Shown in pieces: positions 8,832 to 17,708 of a DNA stretch of 64,000 nt. Both the position numbers and the translations under genes were made by a program. Below the pieces are notes generated by a model. That model saw only the letters and a program-made list of their open reading frames with translations. It did no database searches and was not told the DNA's origin. Source of the stretch: Pseudomonas lutea (GTDB lineage: Bacteria > Pseudomonadota > Gammaproteobacteria > Pseudomonadales > Pseudomonadaceae); NCBI RefSeq assembly GCF_000759445.1, contig NZ_JRMB01000001.1:1426001-1490000 (forward strand), given 5' to 3'. The stretch's first letter is position 1, and the number at the start of each line of letters is the position of its first letter.

Positions 8832-9814
8832 TGAGAGCCTTTGATTACGTGCGCGCCAACAGCGTCGAACAAGCTGTGGCGACCCACGCGAAAAGCCAGA
8901 CCGCGTTCTTTCTGGCGGGCGGCACTACGCTGCTGGATCTGGTCAAGCTCGACATCATGCCGGCCGATCAGGTCATCGACGTCAACCACCTCTCGCTCAA
9001 GCAGATCGAGGTGCAAAAGGACGGCAGCGTGCGCATCGGTGCACTGGTGAGCAATACCGAGCTGGCCCATCACCCGTACATCGTCGAGCACTACGCGGTG
9101 CTGTCCCAGGCGCTGCTGTCGGGTGCGACCACCCAGCTGCGCAACAAGGCGACGACGGCCGGCAATGTCATGCAGCGGGTGCGCTGCAATTACTTTCGCG
9201 ACGGCTATTCGCCGTGCAACAAACGCGAGCCAGGATCGGGATGTGCTGCCATCGACGGGCACAATCGCAGCGTCCATGCAGTGCTGGGCACCAGCGATCA
9301 GTGCATCGCCACTCACCCTTCGGACATGTGCGTGGCCATGGTCGCGATTGGCGCGACGGTCGAGGTGCAAGGCCCCAAAGGCAATCGCAGCATTGATTTC
9401 GCCGATTTCCACTTGCTGCCCGGCGCAACACCCTGGAAAGAGCACGCACTGCTGGACGATGAGCTGATCACCCACGTGGTGCTGGACAAGCCATTGGCGG
9501 GGAGCCAATCGGCCTATCTGAAGCTGCGCGATCGTGCGTCTTACCAGTTCGCTCTGGCGTCCAGCGCGATCATCGTCGTCATGGAGGGCACTACCGTCCG
9601 CGATGCGCGAGTGGCGCTGGGCGGCGTCGGCACCAAACCCTGGCGTTCGGTGGAAGCCGAGCAGGCGCTCAAGGGCCAGCCACTGACGCCGCAGACCCTC
9701 GACAAGGTCGCCGCCATCGCGCTCAAGGGCGCCAAGGCCTATCGGCATAACGCTTACAAGATTGCCCTGGGGCAACAGGCGATCGTGCGCAACCTCAGCA
9801 CCCTGACCGCCTGA
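8831..9814 (+). CDS. paoB: Periplasmic aldehyde oxidoreductase, FAD subunit
   Basis: A 327-residue FAD-binding subunit like PaoB (YagS). It begins MRAFDYVRANS and carries FLAGGTTLLDLVK, the FAD pyrophosphate-binding loop. The segment RCNYFRDGYSPCNKR holds closely spaced cysteines that fit the extra 4Fe-4S cluster found in PaoB. The start overlaps the stop of the preceding gene, and the next gene begins 14 bases after its end, so the three form one transcript. Confidence 0.88.
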   Translation: MRAFDYVRANSVEQAVATHAKSQTAFFLAGGTTLLDLVKLDIMPADQVIDVNHLSLKQIEVQKDGSVRIGALVSNTELAHHPYIVEHYAVLSQALLSGATTQLRNKATTAGNVMQRVRCNYFRDGYSPCNKREPGSGCAAIDGHNRSVHAVLGTSDQCIATHPSDMCVAMVAIGATVEVQGPKGNRSIDFADFHLLPGATPWKEHALLDDELITHVVLDKPLAGSQSAYLKLRDRASYQFALASSAIIVVMEGTTVRDARVALGGVGTKPWRSVEAEQALKGQPLTPQTLDKVAAIALKGAKAYRHNAYKIALGQQAIVRNLSTLTA

Positions 9815-9828
9815 CGGAGAATTCACCC

Positions 9829-12060
9829 ATGACTGACGCAATCATTGGCTCGGCACCGCGTCGCATCGACGGCCAACGTAAGGTCACCGGCACTGCGATG
9901 TACGCCTCCGACCATCACTTGAACAACATGGCATACGGCTACGGCGTGTTCAGCACCGTTGCCAGCGGCAAGATCACCGGCCTTGAGCTGGACGCTGCAC
10001 GCCAGTCGCCGGGCGTGCTGGACATCCTGCACCACGGTAATTTCCCGGCGCTGTACCACAACTCGACGCTGCCGATGTCCTTCGCGCAGATCCTCAAAGC
10101 GGCGAAGTCCGACGAAAGCCGACTGCCGTTCGAGGATGACACGGTGCATTACGCCGGCCAGTTCGTTGCGCTGGTGGTGGCCGACACGTTTGAACACGCT
10201 CGGGCCGCGGCCTACAAGATCAAGGTCAGCTACAGCAAGGCCGACGCGGTGGCCAATCTCGAACAGGGCTTAAAGGCTGGCAAGCTGCAGGACGGTAGCC
10301 CGGGCCACGCGCGCGGTGACGCAGCCGCCGCCTTCGATACCGCGCCGCACAGCATCGATGCCACCTATTCGACGCCGGTCGAAACCCACAACCCGATGGA
10401 AATGCACGCCACCGTCGCGAGTTGGGAAGATGGCCGGCTGATCGTTTACGAAGCCACTCAAGGGGTGGTCGCGCACCGCAACTCGCTGGCGAAGATTTTC
10501 GGGATGATCCCGGAGAAGGTCGAGGTGCGGGCGCCGTTTATCGGTTCCGGCTTTGGCAGCAAATTATGGATCTGGCCGCATTCAGTCGCCGCCTGCGCCG
10601 CTGCCAAAGTGCTCAATCGCCCGGTGCAGCTGGTGGTCCCGCGTCAGCAGATGTTCACCACCACCGGACATCGTCCGGAAACCCGCCAGCGCATGCGCCT
10701 GGCCACCGATGACAAGGGCAAGCTGGTATCGGTGCGCCACGAATCCATTAACACCACGTCGTTCACCGACCCGTACAAGGAAAACTGCGGTACCTCGACC
10801 AAGAGCCTGTACAGCTGCGCCAACGTGCTGGTCAGCCACAAGATCATCGAGGTCAACCGCGGCACGCCGACCTCCATGCGCGCACCGGGGGCGGCCCCGG
10901 GGCTGTTCGCGCTGGAATCGGCAATGGACGAGATGGCCGACAAGGTGGGCATGGACCCGCTGGCGTTCCGCAAGCTGAACGTGTCCGAGCGCGACGAAAG
11001 CCAGAACCTGCCGTGGTCGAGCAATCACCTGCAGGAGTGCATTGATCAGGCCGCCGAGCGCTTTGGCTGGAGCAAGCGCAACCCGACGCCGGGCTCGATG
11101 AAAGACGGCACGGAAGTCATCGGTTATGGCATGGCGGCCTGCAACTGGGACGCTTACCGCACGCCGGCAGAAGCCCAGGTGTCGTTGCGCGCCGACGGCA
11201 CGGCCTGGGCGATTTGCGGGGTGCAGGACATCGGTACCGGCACTTACACCATCGTTGCCCAGGTGGTCAGCAGCATTACCGGCATTGCGATGGACAAGAT
11301 CGAGGTCGAGCTCGGCAATTCGTCCTTTCCGCCTGCGCCGGTCTCGGGCGGATCATGGGCGACGGCCAGCGTGCTGCCGGCGATCGCCGAGGCCACCCGT
11401 CAGGCAGTGGAGCAGTTGAAGGCCTTTGCGACCGCACCCAAGGGTGTCTTTGCCGGGATCAAGCCGGATCAAGTGAGCTTCGAGCAGGGTCAGCTGAAAA
11501 GCGGCGACAAGGTGTTCGCCATTGCCGACGTGCTCAAGGCACAGAAACAGGCCAACGCCTTCGGTGAGGCGAAGACCGGCATGAACGACACCAGCAAGCA
11601 CTCGTTTCGCTCGTTTGGCGTGCATTTTGTCGAGGTGCGCTGGGACCCGGGCATCTCGCGGCTGCGCGTGGCTCGCGTCGTCAGCGCCATTGACGTCGGC
11701 AAGGTGATCAACCAGAAGACCGCGCTTAATCAGGTCGAAGGCGCGATTGTGATGGGTGTAGGGATGGCGCTGTTCGAGGCCACCGATTACGACGAACGCA
11801 ACGGCATGCCGGTCAACAACAACTACGCCGAGTACGTGGTGCCGGTGCACGCCGACCAACCGGAGATTGACGTGATCCTGCTGGATTACCCTGATCTGGA
11901 ACTCAACGAGTTCGGCGCACGCGGCATCGGCGAGATTGGCATTACCGGCCTTGCCGCAGCGGTGGCCAACGCCGTTTCCCACGCCACGGGCAAACGCATT
12001 CGCGACCTGCCCATCACGCTGGACAAACTGATGGAGTTGCCGCCGACGATGAAGGTTTGA
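9829..12060 (+). CDS. paoC: Periplasmic aldehyde oxidoreductase, molybdenum subunit
   Basis: A 743-residue catalytic subunit like PaoC (YagR), which binds molybdopterin cytosine dinucleotide and oxidises aromatic and aliphatic aldehydes to acids. The catalytic Glu is in GARGIGEIG at about residue 702. SVRHES.., GFGSK and TSMRAPGA are conserved family stretches. It has no signal of its own, as expected if it is co-exported with the Tat-bearing small subunit. No PaoD/MocA maturation gene follows; the operon ends in a repeat field. Confidence 0.9.
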   Translation: MTDAIIGSAPRRIDGQRKVTGTAMYASDHHLNNMAYGYGVFSTVASGKITGLELDAARQSPGVLDILHHGNFPALYHNSTLPMSFAQILKAAKSDESRLPFEDDTVHYAGQFVALVVADTFEHARAAAYKIKVSYSKADAVANLEQGLKAGKLQDGSPGHARGDAAAAFDTAPHSIDATYSTPVETHNPMEMHATVASWEDGRLIVYEATQGVVAHRNSLAKIFGMIPEKVEVRAPFIGSGFGSKLWIWPHSVAACAAAKVLNRPVQLVVPRQQMFTTTGHRPETRQRMRLATDDKGKLVSVRHESINTTSFTDPYKENCGTSTKSLYSCANVLVSHKIIEVNRGTPTSMRAPGAAPGLFALESAMDEMADKVGMDPLAFRKLNVSERDESQNLPWSSNHLQECIDQAAERFGWSKRNPTPGSMKDGTEVIGYGMAACNWDAYRTPAEAQVSLRADGTAWAICGVQDIGTGTYTIVAQVVSSITGIAMDKIEVELGNSSFPPAPVSGGSWATASVLPAIAEATRQAVEQLKAFATAPKGVFAGIKPDQVSFEQGQLKSGDKVFAIADVLKAQKQANAFGEAKTGMNDTSKHSFRSFGVHFVEVRWDPGISRLRVARVVSAIDVGKVINQKTALNQVEGAIVMGVGMALFEATDYDERNGMPVNNNYAEYVVPVHADQPEIDVILLDYPDLELNEFGARGIGEIGITGLAAAVANAVSHATGKRIRDLPITLDKLMELPPTMKV

Positions 12061-12145
12061 TCCCTTCGTTGTAATTGTTCCCACTGGAGCAGCGCATGTG
12101 GTCAGCGGGAGTCATCACCGGAAATCACAGCGCCCCCATCGTCCT

Positions 12146-12212
12146 CTTCCCGGCTAAAGCCGGTCCCACTAAGCACCGTATGCATTCAGTGGGACCGGCT
12201 TCAGCCGGGAAG
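12146..12212. repeat. Repeat A, copy 1 (CCGGCTAAAGCCGG palindrome)
   Basis: CTTCCCGGCTAAAGCCGGTC at the left is mirrored by GACCGGCTTCAGCCGGGAAG at the right, giving a long hairpin. This is one of the dispersed Pseudomonas palindromic repeat families. Copies recur at 12369-12435, partially at about 12494-12529 and 12685-12735, and again near 41072. Confidence 0.8.
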
Positions 12213-12223
12213 CTGTTGACTCT

Positions 12224-12329
12224 GATCGTTCCCACGCTCTGCGTGGGAATGCCGGACTGGACGCTCCGCGTCTCATGGTTGACGCAGAGCGTCAGGGGAT
12301 GCATGCCCACGCGGAGCGTGGGAACGATC
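12224..12329. repeat. Repeat B, copy 1 (GATCGTTCCCACGC palindrome)
   Basis: GATCGTTCCCACGCTCTGCG and its near-complement CGCGGAGCGTGGGAACGATC bound a 106-base element that contains an inner inverted pair (GACGCTCCGCGTC / GACGCAGAGCGTC). A second copy of equal length lies 316 bases downstream. Confidence 0.8.
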
Positions 12330-12368
12330 ATCATAATCAACAGAAATCACAGGTGCTCCAACTGGCCC

Positions 12369-12435
12369 CTTCCCGGCTAAAGCCGGTCCCACTAAGCACT
12401 GCATGCAGTCAGTGGGACCGGCTTCAGCCGGGAAG
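12369..12435. repeat. Repeat A, copy 2
   Basis: Same length and structure as the copy at 12146-12212, with only a few changes in the loop. Confidence 0.8.
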
Positions 12436-12539
12436 CTTTGGCAATCAGCAGCACCACATGCAGTCAGTGGGCCCCCAGGAAATCGGCAGCACCGCATGCA
12501 GTCAGTAGGACCGGCTTCAGCCGGGAAGCTTTTGACTCT

Positions 12540-12645
12540 GATCGTTCGCACGCTCTGCGTGGGAACACCGGACTGGACGCTCCGCGTCTCATGGTTGACG
12601 CAGAGCGTCAGGGGATGCATTCCCACGCTGAGCGTGGGAACGATC
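12540..12645. repeat. Repeat B, copy 2
   Basis: Second 106-base copy of the GATCGTTC element. Flanking sequence (TTTTGACTCTGATCGTT on the left, ACGATCA.CAGAAATCACAGGTG on the right) is also shared with copy 1, so a composite unit was duplicated, not just the palindrome. Confidence 0.8.
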
Positions 12646-12684
12646 ATCACGATCAGCAGAAATCACAGGTGCCCTGACTGGCCT

Positions 12685-12735
12685 CTTCCCGGCTAAAGCC
12701 GGTCCTACTAAGGTACCGCATGCAGTCCGTGGGAA
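12685..12735. repeat. Repeat A, truncated copy
   Basis: The left arm CTTCCCGGCTAAAGCCGGTC is intact but the right arm is lost after TGCAGTCCGTGGGA. It closes the array just before the 3' end of the xylulokinase gene. Confidence 0.65.
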
Positions 12736-12757
12736 TGATCACCAGCACGCGTGAACC

Positions 12758-14242
12758 TCACTCGCGCAGTCCCTGCGCGGCTGCCAGCAATCCTTTGAAC
12801 TTGCCATAACGCGCTCTCAGCACTTCCTGCACCGCCGGCATCGGTTGATAGCGGGTCTTCACCGGCATCCCTTGCGCCAGCAAGTCAGCGCCCTGCCCGA
12901 TCGCCATGAATCCCAGCTTCGCCGCGCCGATGCAGGCACTGAGCTCACTGCCGTGCAGGGTGTAAACCTCGCGGTTGAGGATGTTGGCCAGCAACTGCGC
13001 CCAGTATTCGCTGCGCGCGCCGCCACCCACCAGCGCACACGCGTTGATCGTGGCGCCAGCCGACAGGGTTGCGTTCATCGCGTCCAGCAAGCCAAAGCCG
13101 ACGCCTTCGAGCACCGCGTAACCCAGCATCGCCGGCGTGCTGTCATGCCCCAGGTTCATGAAACCGCCGCGCAGCAGTGGATCATTGTGCGGCGTGCGCT
13201 CACCGGCCAGATAGGGCAGAAACAACGGATTGCCGATGCTGACCGGCTGATCCACCGGCAGCGCGGCACCGACCTGATCGAGCAGCGCTTGCTCGCTGGG
13301 CTGGCCCAACAAACGCGTCACCCACCGCAGGGCGCTCGCCCCCGTCAGCATCGCGCCCATGGTGTACCAGCGCTGCGGCAAGGCGTGGCAAAAGCTGTGC
13401 ACCGCGCTGCCCGGATTGCCGGCCGGATGGTCGGTGATCGCCACAATCGCTGCGCTGGTGCCCAGGGTGACGAAGGCATCACCGGCATTGACCGCACCGA
13501 TGCCCACGGCCGAGACCGGGTTGTCCCCGCCCCCCGCCGCCACCGGAAGATTCGGAGCCAGGCCGAGCATGTCGGCCACTTGCGCGCTCAGTCCGCCAGA
13601 GCATTCGTTAGCCTCCAGCAGCCTCGGCATGTGCTCAACCGAAAGACCCGTGGCGTGGAGCATCGGCGCGTACCACTGGCGCTGCGCCACATCCAGCCAC
13701 AAGGTCCCGGCGGCGTCCGACATGTCACTGACCTGCTCGCCCGTCAGCAGCAAGCGCAGGTAATCCTTGGGCGACAGCACGCTGGCAATACGCGCGAATA
13801 CCTCGGGCTCGTCTTGCTGCATCCACAACAGCTTCGGCGCGGTGAGTCCGGCCATGGCCAGGCTGCCGGTGACCTGCGCGTAATCGGGGAAATCCTCATT
13901 GAGTTGCGCCGCCTGATGCACGGCACGGGAGTCGTCCCAGAGGATCGCCGGATACAGCACCTGCTCCGCCGCATCCAGCAGCACTGCGCCATGCATCTGA
14001 CCCGACAGGCCGATGCACGCTACCCGGGCCCAGGCCTCGGGCGACTGTTGGCGCAACCGCTCCAGCGCCGAAGAGCATGCGTGCCACCAGTCGGCGGGGT
14101 TCTGCTCCGACCAGCCAGCCTGGCGGCGGCTGATGTCGATACGCGCACCCGCCTGCGCGAGAACCGCCCCTTCGGCGTCCAGCAAAATGGCTTTGAGCTC
14201 GGAGGTGCCGAGGTCGATGCCCAGAGAAACAGCGTCGTTCAT
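12758..14242 (-). CDS. xylB: Xylulokinase
   Basis: A 494-residue FGGY-family carbohydrate kinase that should phosphorylate D-xylulose to xylulose 5-phosphate for the pentose phosphate pathway. It shows the N-terminal ATPase motif LGIDLGTSELKA, GLSGQMHGAV, the xylulokinase-like AILWDDSRA, a central GGGDNPVSAVG and C-terminal CALVGGGARS. The ATG at 14242 is chosen because AGGAAC lies upstream and family members start close to it. It is the last gene of a minus-strand operon with a LacI regulator and a CUT2 transporter, which argues that the imported sugar is converted to D-xylulose. Confidence 0.9.
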   Translation of the reverse strand: MNDAVSLGIDLGTSELKAILLDAEGAVLAQAGARIDISRRQAGWSEQNPADWWHACSSALERLRQQSPEAWARVACIGLSGQMHGAVLLDAAEQVLYPAILWDDSRAVHQAAQLNEDFPDYAQVTGSLAMAGLTAPKLLWMQQDEPEVFARIASVLSPKDYLRLLLTGEQVSDMSDAAGTLWLDVAQRQWYAPMLHATGLSVEHMPRLLEANECSGGLSAQVADMLGLAPNLPVAAGGGDNPVSAVGIGAVNAGDAFVTLGTSAAIVAITDHPAGNPGSAVHSFCHALPQRWYTMGAMLTGASALRWVTRLLGQPSEQALLDQVGAALPVDQPVSIGNPLFLPYLAGERTPHNDPLLRGGFMNLGHDSTPAMLGYAVLEGVGFGLLDAMNATLSAGATINACALVGGGARSEYWAQLLANILNREVYTLHGSELSACIGAAKLGFMAIGQGADLLAQGMPVKTRYQPMPAVQEVLRARYGKFKGLLAAAQGLRE

Positions 14243-14318
14243 TGCATTCAGGTTCCTGTCTTCAACCACCGACTGCGGCAATGCGCCTGGCCAGTAAACA
14301 GCGGCTCAATGAGGCGAA

Positions 14319-15317
14319 TCAGCGGCAGCCGCACGAATTGCGAATGCGTAAGGTGGGTGCCAATTGCTCGGTCAGGCGCTCGCCGTCCGGGTCTTCGATG
14401 CGTTGCAGCAGCAGCTGCACCGCCCGCGCACCGAGGGCCTGGACTGGCTGAGCAACCACACTCAGGCGCGGCAGAAAAAAATCCGCCCAATCAAAATCAT
14501 CAAAACCGACCAGGGCCATTTGCTCCGGGACGGCAATGTTGGCATCACGCAAGGCGTGCATGGCGCCGATGGTCATCAGGTTATTGGCCGCCAGAATCGC
14601 AGTGGGCGGCGTCTCCAGCTGCAGAAGTGTGGTGGTGGCGACACGCGCCGACTCGCTGTTGGATTCACCATCGACCAGCAATTGTCGGTCCCAGGTAAGA
14701 CCCGCACGATCAAGCGCCATACGATAGCCTTCGATCCGCTCCTCGGTCGTGCTCAGGCCGCGATGCCCGGCGATCATGCCGATGCGCCGGTGCCCGTGGT
14801 GGACCAGATGGTCCACCAGTTCGCCCGTGGACTGACGATTCTCGACGCCGACCTGATCAAACCCTTCGACAGCCATTCGGTCCACCAGCACGCTGGGGAT
14901 GGCATTGCCGGTGAGGTATTTCAGCGCCGCCTGCTGCGGGTCGCTGGACGGCGCGAGCAGAATGCCGTCCACGCGGCGGTGATGCAGGGCTTGCACTACA
15001 CGCAGCTCCTGGTCCGGATCGTCATGGGTATCGACGAACAGCATCATGATGCCGTGGCGCGCGCACTCGGTTTCAATGGCATGCACCGTTTCGCTGAAAT
15101 AGTGGTTCGACAGCGCCGAGATCGCCACGCCGATGGTGTGGCTGCGCGAGCGGGCCAGCGAACGCGCCAGGGTGTTGGGGATGTAGCCCAAGTCCCGGAC
15201 CGCTCGCTGCACTGCTTCCACCGTCTTCACGCTGACCTTGCGCGTGCCGTTGAGCACGTGGGAGACAGTCGACGTCGAGACCCGCGCCTGCCGCGCCACG
15301 TCCTCCATTTTGATCAC
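14319..15317 (-). CDS. LacI-family transcriptional regulator
   Basis: A 332-residue repressor: the helix-turn-helix is at the N-terminus (MEDVARQARVSTSTVSHVLN) with the hinge helix PNTLARSLA, followed by a periplasmic-binding-protein-like sugar domain. A GTG start at 15317 has AAGGAG eight bases upstream; an ATG three codons later is an alternative. It sits inside the operon between the binding protein and the kinase, so it is probably autoregulated. The palindromes at 19418-19444 upstream of the first gene are its likely operators. Confidence 0.88.
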   Translation of the reverse strand: MIKMEDVARQARVSTSTVSHVLNGTRKVSVKTVEAVQRAVRDLGYIPNTLARSLARSRSHTIGVAISALSNHYFSETVHAIETECARHGIMMLFVDTHDDPDQELRVVQALHHRRVDGILLAPSSDPQQAALKYLTGNAIPSVLVDRMAVEGFDQVGVENRQSTGELVDHLVHHGHRRIGMIAGHRGLSTTEERIEGYRMALDRAGLTWDRQLLVDGESNSESARVATTTLLQLETPPTAILAANNLMTIGAMHALRDANIAVPEQMALVGFDDFDWADFFLPRLSVVAQPVQALGARAVQLLLQRIEDPDGERLTEQLAPTLRIRNSCGCR

Positions 15318-15343
15318 CGCAGTGACTCCTTGATGGCAGCGAC

Positions 15344-16285
15344 TCAGCGCTTGCTCGACCAGCCGTTGTAGGACCCGACGTTGTCGCGGGTGATCAGCTT
15401 GGGCGTCAGTTGTGTCACTGCTTCGGCCGGCTTCTTGTCGTTGAGCAAGTCATTGCCGATCACCACGGCCTGCTGCGCCATCGCCCATGGGTCCTGGCTC
15501 GCCGAGGCCTGGATAGAGGTGTCGGCTTTTAGGGCCTGCTCGATGTCCGGTGCACCGTCGACCGAGGTGATGATGATGCCGCTGCGTTTGAGCTGCTTGG
15601 CGGCCAGGTCACTGCCGATGGCTTGAGGGTCGTTGATCGCAAACAGGCCGTCGATTTTCGGGAAGCGCGTCAGGTAACCCTGCATGGCGTTCAGGCCACC
15701 TTCGCGCGAGCCCTTGGCGTCCTGGTCGTCAGACAGCACCTTGATGTCCGGCGCTGCGGCGAATGCGGATTTGCAACCGGTGACACGGTCGGTCACGGCG
15801 GTGACTTGAGGGCCGTTCTGGATGATGACGTTGCCCTTGCCCGACAGCTTGTCGACGATGAACTGGCAGGCAAGCTTGCCGGCTTCCACGTTGTCGGTCT
15901 GCACGGTGGCATCGACGCCAGTGGCGCTGACGTCAACGGCGACCACTTTAATACCGGCGGCCTGGGCTTTTTTGATGGCCGAGGCAATGGCCTTCGGGTC
16001 CACTGCGTTGATGAGGATCAAATCGACGCCCGACGCAATGAAGTTATCGATCTGCGAGAACTGCTTGCTCAGGTCGTAGTCGGCGGACACGGCCGTGACC
16101 TTGGCGTTGGGATTGAGCTCCAGGGCCTTGGCCTTGGCGCCGTCAGCCAGGGTCACAAAGTAGGGATTGCCGAGCGACCCCAGGCTGATGCCGACGGATT
16201 TCAGTTCGCGCGCTTCGACGCCCTGGGACAGCAGCGCAGCCAAGCAAAGGGACACGACCGCGGGGAATTTACGTTTGAAGTTCAT
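15344..16285 (-). CDS. Sugar ABC transporter, periplasmic binding protein
   Basis: A 313-residue CUT2-family (RbsB-like) binding protein. The signal peptide runs MNFKRKF..LSQGVEA, with cleavage likely around residue 25. The mature protein has the typical start KSVGISLGSLGNPYFVTL, and IDNFIASGVDLILINAVD and AINDPQAIG in the two lobes. The ATG at 16285 is the start that gives a proper signal peptide. Ligand cannot be read from sequence; a pentose or pentitol would fit the linked xylulokinase. Confidence 0.88.
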   Translation of the reverse strand: MNFKRKFPAVVSLCLAALLSQGVEARELKSVGISLGSLGNPYFVTLADGAKAKALELNPNAKVTAVSADYDLSKQFSQIDNFIASGVDLILINAVDPKAIASAIKKAQAAGIKVVAVDVSATGVDATVQTDNVEAGKLACQFIVDKLSGKGNVIIQNGPQVTAVTDRVTGCKSAFAAAPDIKVLSDDQDAKGSREGGLNAMQGYLTRFPKIDGLFAINDPQAIGSDLAAKQLKRSGIIITSVDGAPDIEQALKADTSIQASASQDPWAMAQQAVVIGNDLLNDKKPAEAVTQLTPKLITRDNVGSYNGWSSKR

Positions 16286-16349
16286 GGATGCTCTCTTGTG
16301 ATTATTGTCAGAGTGAGTCGTTGAAACGCGTGCAAGCAACAGCTGTGAA

Positions 16350-17342
16350 TCAGGTTCGCGCACCGGACTGGCGATAGCGATCAAGCGCCACCGCGCCGAT
16401 GATCACGATGCCCTTGATGATGTACTGCCAGATGTCGGACACCCCAAGCAGCACCAGGCCATTGGTGAGCACGGCGATGATCAGCGCGCCGATCAGCGTG
16501 CCGCCAATGGTGCCGACCCCGCCGGTAAAGCTGGTGCCGCCGAGGATCACCGCGGCGATGGCATCGAGCTCGTAAGACTGGCCCAGTTGCAAGCCATTGG
16601 CGGCGAACAGGCGCGAGGCACTCATCACGGCGCCGAGCCCGGCCAGGGCGCCGGAGACGGCGTAGACGAACAGCAATACCTTCCACACCTTGATCCCGGA
16701 CAGCCGCGCCGCTTCCGGGTTGCCGCCCACCGAGTAGATCTGCACGCCCATGACCGTGCGGCGCAGGATGAACCACGAGACCACGATGACCGCGACGGCG
16801 ATGATCACCAGCCACGGCACACCGAGCACCGAGTCGTTGCCGATGAAGGCAAACGGCAGGTCCGGGTTGAACACGGTTTTGTCGTCGGCCAGCAACCGCG
16901 CCAGGCCACGCATGGCGGTGAGCGCACCGAGGGTGACGATGAACGGCGGCAGGCGCATGAAGGCAATCAGACCGCCGTTTACCAGCCCCAGCAACAGACC
17001 GAAGCCGATGCCGGCGGCGATGCCGAACATGCCGAACTGCGGCGACATCGACGCTTGCAGCGCAACCACCGCCGAGGCCGCCAGAATGGCGCCCACGGAA
17101 AGGTCGATGCCAGCGGTCAGGATCACGAAGGTCATGCCCGCCGCCAACACCACGTTGACCGAGGCCTGCTGGGTGATGATCGACAGGTTCTGCCAGCTCA
17201 TGAAGGTGTCGGTCATCAGCGTAAAGCCGATCAACAACAACACCAGCACAGGCAGCATGCCAACGGTGCGCATCAGTTCGCGCACACGTTCACGTTTGCT
17301 GATGGCGGCAACGGTGGGCGAATTTTCCAGGGGCAGACTCAT
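16350..17342 (-). CDS. Sugar ABC transporter permease (RbsC type)
   Basis: A 330-residue inner-membrane protein with about eight to ten hydrophobic segments. It contains the family hallmark TAGIDLSVGAI and the cytoplasmic GGNPEAARLSGI loop that contacts the ATPase. AAGGAA lies before the ATG. The gene lies 64 bases before the binding-protein gene and is separated from the ATPase gene by two duplicated REPINs, so intergenic RNA structure may tune relative expression. Confidence 0.9.
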   Translation of the reverse strand: MSLPLENSPTVAAISKRERVRELMRTVGMLPVLVLLLIGFTLMTDTFMSWQNLSIITQQASVNVVLAAGMTFVILTAGIDLSVGAILAASAVVALQASMSPQFGMFGIAAGIGFGLLLGLVNGGLIAFMRLPPFIVTLGALTAMRGLARLLADDKTVFNPDLPFAFIGNDSVLGVPWLVIIAVAVIVVSWFILRRTVMGVQIYSVGGNPEAARLSGIKVWKVLLFVYAVSGALAGLGAVMSASRLFAANGLQLGQSYELDAIAAVILGGTSFTGGVGTIGGTLIGALIIAVLTNGLVLLGVSDIWQYIIKGIVIIGAVALDRYRQSGART

Positions 17343-17380
17343 GGCCTGGGTTCCTTTTTATTGTTGTTGATGAAAGACGG

Positions 17381-17525
17381 TTTTCTGTAGGAGCGCGCTT
17401 GCCCGCGATGGCGCGGTGTCAGGCGATGCATTGGGCGCTGTCGGAAAGCTTTCGCGGGCAAGCGCGCTCCTACAGGTTTCGTGTCGACCGTGAAAGAGAG
17501 GCCTAGGCATGCGCCACCTGCGCAC
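17381..17525. repeat. REPIN duplication, copy 1, carrying a gene 3' end
   Basis: An inverted GTAGGAGCGCGCTTGCCCGC pair followed by GTTTCGTGTCGACCGTGAAA and then by a copy of the last codons and stop of the adjacent ATPase gene (CTAGGCATGCGCCACCTGCG). It repeats at 17564-17708 with a 183-base offset. The gene fragment here is non-functional. Confidence 0.85.
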
Positions 17526-17563
17526 GTCCCAGCGCTTGGCCATCAAAGGTGATGAAGAAGCGA

Positions 17564-17708
17564 TTTTCTGTAGGAGCGCGCTTGCCCGCGAAGGCGCTGT
17601 GTCAGGCGATGCATTTGGCGCTGTCGGAATGCTTTCTCGGGCAAGCGCGCTCCTACAGGTTTCGTGTCGACCGTGAAAGAGAGGCCTAGGCATGCGCCAC
17701 CTGCGCAC
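17564..17708. repeat. REPIN duplication, copy 2, overlapping the real gene end
   Basis: Same unit as 17381-17525. In this copy the CTAGGCATGCGCCACCTGCG segment is the true C-terminus and TAG stop of the ATPase gene. A few substitutions separate the copies in the loop. Confidence 0.85.

Noticed and set aside
12125..12700. Several frames of 71-125 codons on both strands
   Set aside because: All lie inside the composite palindrome array and repeat the same residues; they are repeat translations.
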